Assembly (NCBI GenBank): GCA_003694965.1
Contig: RFJG01000029.1
Location: 1 to 5,250 of the forward strand
DNA from: Methanobacteriota archaeon
GTDB taxonomy: Archaea; Micrarchaeota; Micrarchaeia; Anstonellales; J096
Direction: 5' to 3'
DNA: 5,250 nucleotides
Numbering within the stretch: position 1 is the stretch's first letter; the number at the start of each line of letters is the position of its first letter. The translations under genes and the position numbers were made by a program. Positions 1-5,250 of the stretch are shown in pieces. Below the pieces are notes generated by a model, which had not been told where the DNA came from, did not search any database, and saw only the letters and a list, made by a program, of their open reading frames with translations.

Positions 1-2
1 AA

Positions 3-182
3 GCGGAACCAAAAACTCTCTTATACGGAACCAAGGTTCCGAACCTCCTTCTGCATATAGGTGTCGGTGAGCAACTAGTTGAAAGTGGCGCTAGCCTATC
101 TGACATTTTGGCTCAGCCTTTTGATAAAAGGCTGACCGCCTTTTTTAAAGGCGGATTGATAAAAGGTCGGGGAAGATTTTAA
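3..182 (+). CDS. C-terminal end of an unidentified upstream protein (partial)
   Basis: A reading frame enters from the left edge and stays open for 59 codons to a TAA at 180-182; the other five frames are closed in this stretch. The peptide looks protein-like: a hydrophobic strand (PNLLLHIGVGE), an acidic and polar middle (LVESGASLSDILAQPFD), and a basic tail ending KGRGRF. The strand followed by GVGE and a later PFD loosely recalls the closing loop of SRP-type GTPases (FtsY/SRP54, which have a G-V/T-G-E/Q ... PFD pattern). The spacing does not fit well, so I do not assign a function. A caution: 59 open codons can occur by chance, glycine codons differ from the next genes (no GGG here), and the frame is full of perfect hairpins and an out-of-frame direct repeat. 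If real, it ends 50 nt before the patatin gene on the same strand. Confidence 0.5.
   Translation, partial: AEPKTLLYGTKVPNLLLHIGVGEQLVESGASLSDILAQPFDKRLTAFFKGGLIKGRGRF
4..41. repeat. Repeated CGGAACCAA with inverted copy
   Basis: CGGAACCAA occurs at 4-12 and again at 26-34, a 22-nt period. The second copy runs straight into its inverse GGTTCCG (35-41), so 26-41 forms a perfect palindromic arm, CGGAACCAAGGTTCCG. The arm AGGTT (34-38) can alternatively pair with AACCT (42-46) around a CCG loop. The period is not a multiple of three, so the repeat is not imposed by the protein frame. Its function is unknown. Confidence 0.6.
113..135 (+). repeat. Perfect 10-bp inverted repeat, hairpin 1
   Basis: TCAGCCTTTT (113-122) and AAAAGGCTGA (126-135) are exact reverse complements around a GAT loop. 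The hairpin lies inside the probable end of the upstream reading frame and directly abuts a second hairpin. No U-run follows immediately, so it is not a classical intrinsic terminator by itself. Confidence 0.75.
121..166 (+). repeat. Direct repeat TTGATAAAAGG, two copies
   Basis: TTGATAAAAGG is present exactly at 121-131 and 156-166, a 35-nt period. The two copies fall in different phases of the upstream reading frame (one reads F-D-K-R, the other L-I-K-G), so the repetition is at nucleotide level rather than protein level. The first copy supplies the loop and 3' arm of hairpin 1. Confidence 0.6.
136..154 (+). repeat. Perfect 8-bp inverted repeat, hairpin 2
   Basis: CCGCCTTT (136-143) and AAAGGCGG (147-154) are exact reverse complements with a TTT loop. 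It starts at the base after hairpin 1 ends, giving two stacked stem-loops. CCGCCTTTT (136-144) can instead pair with AAAAGG(T)CGG at 161-170 with one bulged base, so two mutually exclusive foldings are possible. The six-T run at 141-146 lies within the stem and loop. Confidence 0.7.
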
Positions 183-200
183 AAGTTTGTGATGTGTTGC

Positions 201-210
201 TTATTTTAAA
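201..210 (+). promoter_or_regulatory. TATA-like box for the patatin operon
   Basis: The AT-rich TTATTTTAAA is centred about 27 nt before the ATG at 233, the distance expected between an archaeal TATA box and its transcription start. Transcription would therefore begin at or next to the start codon and give a leaderless mRNA. The 22 nt between box and ATG contain no GG and no Shine-Dalgarno, which agrees. A good BRE is not visible just upstream. A second candidate box, GATTTTAAAAG (175-185), would give a leader of about 25 nt, still without a ribosome-binding site. Confidence 0.55.
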
Positions 211-232
211 CATATTCTAACACAAACTTCTT

Positions 233-1846
233 ATGGGTAATGGGGTAAGAGTTAAGGGAAGGAGAGTTCCAACAATAGATGAGAGCAAGAGGAAAAGAAT
301 ATTCCAAAATATGGGCACAATAAAAGAGAGGATAATAAGAGAGTATCAACAAGAGACATACAGTGCTGAACTAGCGCAGAGGATATGTGATGGAAAAATA
401 GCCGGAATATTCTCAATAATGAAAAAGAACAGGGCCGTAAGAAATGAAATTTATGAGGATGGCCGTCTCAAAAAGGAAGCTACAGAGCTCCTCTTAAAAC
501 TCCACTCGTTCTATCTTAACACGATATCTCCTATGGGAGAGTACAAGGTTATGCCAAAGAGAATAGCGCCAGAATATGGAGAAAGAGTAAAGGAGCTTAT
601 GGAAGAATTGAAGGATATAGATATGCCATTCATGATAAGGGCAGTTGAGGATTCTCTTAACATTATACCTCACGTCATGTTTGGAGGAGTTAGGACGAGT
701 AGGTTTGGCACCAGGATAGCTTGGATAGGGGGAGATGTTGAGAGAGATACAGTAGCACCTATAGGACTTGTCTTATCTGGAGGTTCAGCCAAAGGAATAG
801 CATATGCGGGATTCTTGAAAGCGTTGGAAGAGGAAGGTTTGTGGCCAGACTTTGTTATAGGGACTTCTGTAGGGGCACTCGCAGCAGCTTGTTTTTTTAG
901 TGGAGAAGGGATAGATAAGATAAGGAGGACTCTGAACCCTAAAAACCTTGGCAAGATATTTACGCCATTGCAAGGTCCCTTTATGTTGATAGCATCAAAA
1001 TTCAGGGGAATACTAGGGATGGGCTTTGACAGATATATGAAGAAAGTTTTCGGGAAAGCTAAGTTCTCTTCTATGCGGGATGTCTATATAGTTGGAACAA
1101 TACAGAACCCTGTCCAATTCGGCAAAGTCCTCATAGGACAGGGAAGCACTATAAACAATGGGCTCTCATTCAGCGAAGACATAGCTGTATGGCAAGCAGT
1201 TATGGGTTCTTGTGCAATACAGGGGATAATACCACCAGCAGTTATTAGGAAAAGGTTCAAGGCAGAAAGGTTAGTTAAGGGAGAATTTGGAGTTAAGAGC
1301 GACAGCATAATTCTTGACCACATAATGTTGGAGGATGGGAGTGTTGTTGAACACTTACCTCTACTTAGTGGAGAGCTTATTATGGAGAAGATGGGAAAGC
1401 CGGGGCTCTTAATAGCGGTTAACTTATCCAATATGAACCCCGCATCCATACAGAACAAGGAAAGGATAGCGATAGCGAGGATGCTCATAGAAGCGAGCAG
1501 AGAAAGGGGAGCGGTGAGGAAAATCGTAAAAAAGGTTAGGGCCCTGTACCTCCTCATTAAAAGTAAGGTAAGGGAATATTTTAGGAGCACCGCTCCTATG
1601 AGGGCGTACTTGGGATTTGAAGCAACATATGAGCATAATGTGAGGCAGACTGTCAACGTAGTCAAAGGGAGTGGGAACAAGATACTGGTTAACCTAAATG
1701 CAAATGGAGAACTGGGAGGAGCAGAACTCATAAAGATAAAGAATACAGAAGAGTGTATAGAATACGGCTACAGTGTTGGGAAAGAACTCTGTTCCATCTT
1801 ACTTGGCAAGGAGTTTAATAAAGTTTTGGAGCAAGGTGATAAATGA
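233..1846 (+). CDS. Patatin-like phospholipase with long N-terminal region
   Basis: A 537-residue protein of the patatin/RssA/NTE acyl-hydrolase family, predicted to cleave acyl ester bonds of a lipid with a Ser-Asp dyad. The catalytic core starts near residue 177. The oxyanion-hole loop is SGGSAKG (182-188), followed by the helix AYAGFLKALEEEG. The nucleophile elbow is GTSVG with Ser212. The catalytic Asp is Asp368 in LEDGS, followed by VVEHLPL, where most members have DG[GA]. The C-terminal segment GGAELIKIKNTEECIEYGY resembles the last helix of bacterial patatins, and a basic stretch (about 424-452) sits before it as an insertion. Residues 1-175 are charged and match no family I know; there is no signal peptide or membrane segment, so the protein is probably cytoplasmic or peripherally membrane-bound. 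ATG 233 is the first start after an in-frame stop at 218-220 and fits a leaderless transcript. The gene overlaps the glycosyltransferase downstream. The family call is firm; the substrate is unknown. Confidence 0.9.
   Translation: MGNGVRVKGRRVPTIDESKRKRIFQNMGTIKERIIREYQQETYSAELAQRICDGKIAGIFSIMKKNRAVRNEIYEDGRLKKEATELLLKLHSFYLNTISPMGEYKVMPKRIAPEYGERVKELMEELKDIDMPFMIRAVEDSLNIIPHVMFGGVRTSRFGTRIAWIGGDVERDTVAPIGLVLSGGSAKGIAYAGFLKALEEEGLWPDFVIGTSVGALAAACFFSGEGIDKIRRTLNPKNLGKIFTPLQGPFMLIASKFRGILGMGFDRYMKKVFGKAKFSSMRDVYIVGTIQNPVQFGKVLIGQGSTINNGLSFSEDIAVWQAVMGSCAIQGIIPPAVIRKRFKAERLVKGEFGVKSDSIILDHIMLEDGSVVEHLPLLSGELIMEKMGKPGLLIAVNLSNMNPASIQNKERIAIARMLIEASRERGAVRKIVKKVRALYLLIKSKVREYFRSTAPMRAYLGFEATYEHNVRQTVNVVKGSGNKILVNLNANGELGGAELIKIKNTEECIEYGYSVGKELCSILLGKEFNKVLEQGDK
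1834..1840 (+). promoter_or_regulatory. Shine-Dalgarno for the glycosyltransferase
   Basis: AGGTGAT matches the archaeal anti-Shine-Dalgarno (complement of ATCACCT) and lies inside the last codons of the patatin gene. Two adjacent ATGs follow at 1843 and 1846. The gap is 2 nt to the first and 5 nt to the second, so ATG 1846 has the more usual spacing. The contrast with the leaderless first gene fits the archaeal pattern of SD use at internal operon genes. Confidence 0.65.
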
Positions 1847-2877
1847 TGAAGATAGCCATATTCACAGACTTCTACATAGAGGATGTTCCGATAGCAACGT
1901 CCATAAGGAAGCTCAAAAAGGAATATGAAAAAGAAGGGCATAAGGTCTATGTAATGTGCGCCTCTCAGAATAAGGATGTGGATGTAGAGGAGGGCGTTTT
2001 CACATTCACGAGTGCGAACATTAAGCAATACCCTCACTTCAGGTTGAGCCTCTCGCCATTCCTCTCAGCTAAGAAGATAGTTAGGGGCCTTAAAATAGAT
2101 GTGATACATAATTTCGGGGTGGCTTCCATGGGAGCCGCTGCCGCAACATGTAAAAAAGAATTAAAAATTCCGTCTGTTGCTACAATCACGGACATAATGC
2201 CAAAGACGGCCCAATCTGGCATGGGTAGGAGAGTGGGCAAATTTATGGCAGACATGGCAAAGAAATACAGTAAGTGGCTCTATGGCTTTTTTGATGAAAT
2301 TACATATCCCTCTGTATATGGAAAGGAGCTTATGGAGGGGATTGTTGAAGGAGGTTCTGTCATACCGCTGCCAGTTGGAGATAATGAAGAGGTTAAGAAC
2401 AGCAACAGGTATGTGGGCTATGTAGGAGACGACGGGAGGACAAGGGATTTCAGCCCTTTGCTCGACAATGTGGAGAGCATAAAAAATGGGCTTAAGAAAA
2501 GTGTCAAAATCTATTCCATAAAAAAGAATGGGAACAGCGAAGGGGAACAAATAAGCTATACTGAGAGGTGGAGCGCTTATGGAAAGCTGCACACATATGT
2601 TGATGTGCCCAATTACTCAGCTTACAATTCCTATGCCTTGGAATTCCTAAAAACAGGAAAAACTTGCATATGCCCAGAGAATTCCCCAATGAAAGAAATT
2701 GTTGAAAGGGTCAACAAGGATTTAATCTATGAAAAGAAGTATATCGGGGACAGCATAAGGGCAGGGATAGAAGGGAAGGAAAAGGCAAAAGAAAAGACAA
2801 AGCAAATCTTAGAGGAGATTGAATCATCGCCGCAAGAATACCTCTCCATTTACAAGTCATTGCTCAACAAATCTTGA
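1843..2877 (+). CDS. GT4-like (GT-B fold) glycosyltransferase, divergent
   Basis: A 344-residue protein that resembles GT4-type enzymes, which transfer a sugar from an activated nucleotide donor to a lipid or glycan on the cytoplasmic side. The N-terminal domain is typical: MKIAIFTDFYIEDVPIATSI at the start, GHKVYVM (32-38), KIDVIHNFG (84-92) and KIPSVATITD (108-117). DEITYPS (151-157) and VIPLPVGD (173-180) match the interdomain 'pS' and 'viPnGvD' motifs. YVGYVGDDGR (190-199) opens the C-terminal Rossmann domain. That domain is short and degenerate: in the usual E-x7-E donor motif only the second Glu (Glu267) remains and Ser259 occupies the first position. No membrane segment is seen. The start overlaps the patatin stop (ATGATG), giving a choice of ATG 1843 or 1846; SD spacing favours 1846 (343 residues). 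Co-expression with the patatin gene suggests a shared lipid or envelope role. The fold is well supported; activity and substrate are not. Confidence 0.8.
   Translation: MMKIAIFTDFYIEDVPIATSIRKLKKEYEKEGHKVYVMCASQNKDVDVEEGVFTFTSANIKQYPHFRLSLSPFLSAKKIVRGLKIDVIHNFGVASMGAAAATCKKELKIPSVATITDIMPKTAQSGMGRRVGKFMADMAKKYSKWLYGFFDEITYPSVYGKELMEGIVEGGSVIPLPVGDNEEVKNSNRYVGYVGDDGRTRDFSPLLDNVESIKNGLKKSVKIYSIKKNGNSEGEQISYTERWSAYGKLHTYVDVPNYSAYNSYALEFLKTGKTCICPENSPMKEIVERVNKDLIYEKKYIGDSIRAGIEGKEKAKEKTKQILEEIESSPQEYLSIYKSLLNKS
2771..2808 (-). terminator. Possible U-rich terminator for the reverse-strand gene
   Basis: The 3' end of the glycosyltransferase is a purine-rich Lys/Glu-coding stretch. On the reverse strand it reads as a series of T-runs (TTTGTCTTTTCTTTTGCC and similar). 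Archaeal RNA polymerase terminates at U-tracts, and the reverse gene has no intergenic space, so this antisense tract 70-110 nt past its stop is a plausible release site. This is inference from base composition only. Confidence 0.25.
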
Positions 2878-5250
2878 TTAGGACTTCAACTGTTTTATGT
2901 GTTTTATGAGGTCGTCAATTGTAAATATGAAGACAAGCTCATTATCTATGTAAGACCTCAGCAACGACGATTGTTGTGTACCATCACTTAGAACTTTCTC
3001 GAACTTGTCGAGCTCTTCTTCAGAAGAGAATAGGATTATCTGGGCTCTTGTTTCATCGCCAACTCTTGAAAGTATTGATTTTATGAGGGATGCCTTGTTA
3101 TATGGAGAATAGAGGTAGATGTCAAATTTCTGCCACGGGAAAGTTAGGGTCGTGCTTGGGAAGCTCTTGGACAATGGTTTAAATGGTATTGCCAAATCAA
3201 CGCAAACATCTCTTATTTTCCTAAACATTACCAATTGGTCAGGAGTGAAACCATAATCCTGCCAGGATGAAGGCAAGTAGTAGCCATCCTTTTCTATAAG
3301 CTTTCCGGATGCTATGGCGTGGTTAAGGACTATCTCCAAGTTAAAATCATTGAGGACAAGCTCGTTGTCGCCAAGAACTGTAGATATGCCTTTCTTAATC
3401 TCATCCAAGTTCAATGGAGAGAACTTCCATTTATAGAATTTATTAACTTGCTCGAAGGCCTCTATTAGCTGTTCTTCTGTTATCTCTTTTGTGTCATACT
3501 CAACAGGCGCGAAATCTGGGATGTCTATTGAGAATGGCAACTCCTCTTTCCTCTTTATGAACATCGCAAATACGTAGAAGGCAGCAGATATTAGGAGCAT
3601 GGCTATGTTGGTTGGTTTTAAGAGAGCTCCTATGTTTGTCCTCGGCACTCTCTTGAGAGTAACTGTTTGTGTTACAGCTCCTTCCACATCAACCTTGAAA
3701 TCATATGTGCCAGAAGGTATGGAACCCTTAAAGTACTCGGACAAGTCAAAAGGTGCCGACTGAACCCCTGTATATGTCTTCTTGAAATCCTTATAGGAGA
3801 TGGTTGCTTGGGAAACCTGTGTTGGCCTACCTCCAACATAGAATGTGAAATTGATTACTCCTTTGTCAAAATCCGGCTCGCCCTTAACTTCAAGCTGCCC
3901 TATCTCCAGCACTGTCCTCGCATAAGTATGGGCAGTCCTCGCGTCTACAAATGAAAGTATGTATGTTCCAGTAGAGAGGTTCTTGTTTATGTAGGTAGCT
4001 TTGAAAGGTATGTTGGGAGGTATCGGCACAGCATCGTTAACATCCCTCTCATCAACAACATTGTTGGACGGATCGTAAACTAAGAGCTTCACTCTCTTGT
4101 AAGCATTTTCTTTTGGGTTTAGGAACAACTCTATCAGGGACTCCTCGTTTGTAATGTTGTAAGGAAGGACGGGCATGGGCAATTGGAAATGAGCATAGCC
4201 GGGATAGTCCTTAGATACCTCTAGAGGTACATAGTATGTTCTATTGGCGGAGGTTACTGTCAATAGAGCGTTGAACGACTCTAACTTTTCCAACTTGTTG
4301 CTGCTCTGTTCGGGCTTCCAATCTGCATAGAAAGTGTAGTTGCCACCTGAAACAGAGTAATCAACCTTATCCCCGACAGAAGACCTTATGTAGGCATCAA
4401 AGACTTTTAGGATATCTGACAAGGCCCCCTTTTTCCCTCCCTTGTAATAGTTTGATATGCTCGCATCAACAGATACGGGTAGGAAGAGATACCTCATTCC
4501 TGATTTGGAGAGGACGAAATATGAGACATCATAAATTGTGTTAGAAGCTCCCTCTACTTCATACTCTGCATATGATAGAGAGAGGGCCTGTGATTTTTTT
4601 AGGGAAGGCTTGAAAGACACTCCTTCTGAAGTCCAAAAATCAGAAACAAACTTAGTCTGGCCTACATAGCTCTTTTGGACAGATGGGTCCTTTGAAATCA
4701 AGAAAAGGAGGATGTTCTTGGACCTAAGTACATCTATGCGGGAAACCATACTGTCCGGTAAATAGTCAGAAGGCACTATGAGTATCGATTCGCTCTTAAG
4801 CTGCGTGAATGATTGTGTTGATGAAATTACTGATGCAACCAACCCTCTCTTAACCAATTCCTCTTGCAAGGAATCCACAAGTTCCTTCCCGTTAGGAGTG
4901 AGGGAAGGGTCCTTGTATATGTAGACAATACCATTGAATGGCATCGTGAGGAAACCCAAAGAAACGTCATACTGCCTATCAACTGGCTCTATGTCAAGAG
5001 ATGCTGCGACAGCGTTGAGCTTCTCTGTCCTTGTCCCGGAATCAACATAATAGGAGGATAAAGGAGTTACGGTAAATGGCTTCTCAACAATAGTGGCTTG
5101 CTGCGAAAGTGCCAATAAGACAGAACTGATTTTTAAGTATGCAAAAAATCCTATGGCCAACAAGACTAACAGCGGTAGGAGCTTGCCCAAGAGGACAATC
5201 GGGCCTTTTGGCGTTATTTTTTTCTCCTTTACTTTCTTTACTTCAACCTC
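2878..5250 (-). CDS. Two-pass membrane protein with Ig-like ectodomain and winged-helix-like cytoplasmic region (5' partial)
   Basis: I do not recognise a named family. The frame is open to the right edge, so the true start lies outside. An in-frame TTG at 5190-5188 has no Shine-Dalgarno and falls just inside a membrane helix, so it is an unlikely start. Numbering from that TTG, a preceding Lys/Glu-rich cytoplasmic segment leads into helix 1 (about 4-28). Residues 85-270 look alpha/beta, with strands GIVYIY, SILIVPSD and NILLFLIS, loosely like the GATase/DUF4350 type. Residues 275-515 are beta-rich and probably two or more Ig-like domains, with five N-x-S/T sequons (Asn284, 316, 345, 404, 447). 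Helix 2 is about 522-545, followed by KRKEE, giving an N-in/C-in topology. The cytoplasmic part has a winged-helix-like segment (569-643, ending NHAIASGKLIEKDGYYLP) and a final alpha/beta domain (650-770). It shares its last base boundary with the glycosyltransferase on the other strand. Possible roles are an envelope sensor or a surface-assembly protein. Confidence 0.85.
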   Translation of the reverse strand, partial: EVEVKKVKEKKITPKGPIVLLGKLLPLLVLLAIGFFAYLKISSVLLALSQQATIVEKPFTVTPLSSYYVDSGTRTEKLNAVAASLDIEPVDRQYDVSLGFLTMPFNGIVYIYKDPSLTPNGKELVDSLQEELVKRGLVASVISSTQSFTQLKSESILIVPSDYLPDSMVSRIDVLRSKNILLFLISKDPSVQKSYVGQTKFVSDFWTSEGVSFKPSLKKSQALSLSYAEYEVEGASNTIYDVSYFVLSKSGMRYLFLPVSVDASISNYYKGGKKGALSDILKVFDAYIRSSVGDKVDYSVSGGNYTFYADWKPEQSSNKLEKLESFNALLTVTSANRTYYVPLEVSKDYPGYAHFQLPMPVLPYNITNEESLIELFLNPKENAYKRVKLLVYDPSNNVVDERDVNDAVPIPPNIPFKATYINKNLSTGTYILSFVDARTAHTYARTVLEIGQLEVKGEPDFDKGVINFTFYVGGRPTQVSQATISYKDFKKTYTGVQSAPFDLSEYFKGSIPSGTYDFKVDVEGAVTQTVTLKRVPRTNIGALLKPTNIAMLLISAAFYVFAMFIKRKEELPFSIDIPDFAPVEYDTKEITEEQLIEAFEQVNKFYKWKFSPLNLDEIKKGISTVLGDNELVLNDFNLEIVLNHAIASGKLIEKDGYYLPSSWQDYGFTPDQLVMFRKIRDVCVDLAIPFKPLSKSFPSTTLTFPWQKFDIYLYSPYNKASLIKSILSRVGDETRAQIILFSSEEELDKFEKVLSDGTQQSSLLRSYIDNELVFIFTIDDLIKHIKQLKS
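2891..2905 (+). terminator. Possible T-tract terminator for the patatin operon
   Basis: Two T4 runs (2893-2896 and 2902-2905) lie 16-28 nt after the glycosyltransferase stop and within the last codons of the opposing gene. They are the first T-rich signal available to forward transcripts. The runs are short, so this is a weak call. Confidence 0.25.

Noticed and set aside
1..112. A tRNA, suggested by the GGTTCCG and GGTTCCGAACC segments
   Set aside because: No cloverleaf with acceptor, D and anticodon arms can be built on either strand; the similarity is limited to a T-arm-like string.
60..136. A C/D-box small RNA, with GTGAGCA as box C, CTGA at 100-103 and 132-135
   Set aside because: Box C and C' match only 5 of 7 positions, and the C'-to-D spacing is about 4 nt, too short for a guide.
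136..154. A bacterial-type intrinsic terminator for the upstream gene
   Set aside because: The T-run is inside the stem and loop rather than after it, and the hairpin precedes the frame's stop codon at 180-182.
1084..1731. A 215-codon reverse-strand open frame inside the patatin gene
   Set aside because: It lies opposite a gene with intact catalytic motifs, and its Leu/Ser/Pro-rich product is typical of an antisense shadow.
2161..2592. A 143-codon reverse-strand open frame inside the glycosyltransferase gene
   Set aside because: The forward frame carries clear GT-B motifs across the same bases, and the reverse product shows no recognisable domain.
3667..3954. A 95-codon forward open frame opposite the membrane-protein gene
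   Set aside because: Cys/Arg-rich, no ribosome-binding site, and fully inside a convincing reverse-strand gene.

Overview
The window most likely comes from an archaeon, possibly a DPANN-type or other small-genome lineage (this narrower placement is inference). The evidence is a TATA-like box about 27 nt upstream of an ATG with no ribosome-binding site (a leaderless transcript), a GGTGAT Shine-Dalgarno that matches the archaeal 16S 3' end, heavy use of AGG/AGA arginine and ATA isoleucine codons, and a large surface protein with clustered N-glycosylation sequons. No rRNA, tRNA, CRISPR array, insertion sequence or phage gene was found.

Layout. Positions 3-182 are an open frame that enters from the left edge and ends in TAA. 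It is probably the C-terminus of an upstream gene, but the same stretch is rich in perfect hairpins and direct repeats, so part of it may act as RNA. A short AT-rich promoter region (183-232) follows. Next comes a two-gene forward operon: a patatin-like phospholipase (233-1846) and a GT-B/GT4-like glycosyltransferase (1843-2877), joined by an ATGATG stop-start overlap. The rest of the window (2878-5250) is one reverse-strand gene that runs off the right edge. It encodes a two-pass membrane protein with a large Ig-like extracellular part and a cytoplasmic C-terminal region that looks like a winged helix plus a small alpha/beta domain.

How they may work together. The two forward genes are transcriptionally and probably translationally coupled. 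This suggests that the lipid acyl-hydrolase-like enzyme and the glycosyltransferase act in one envelope-lipid or surface-glycoconjugate process. The substrate is puzzling, because typical archaeal lipids are ethers with no acyl ester to cleave. The glycosyltransferase also lacks the first Glu of the usual E-x7-E motif, so it may be divergent or inactive. The reverse-strand protein is also an envelope protein, but its convergent orientation gives no direct link to the operon.

The most unusual points are the tandem hairpin/repeat block before the patatin promoter, the patatin with a long novel N-terminal region in an ester-lipid-poor domain of life, the zero-gap convergent gene pair, and the membrane protein that joins a glycosylated Ig-like ectodomain to a DNA-binding-like cytoplasmic module. 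Nothing here is a clear, complete, previously undescribed system.
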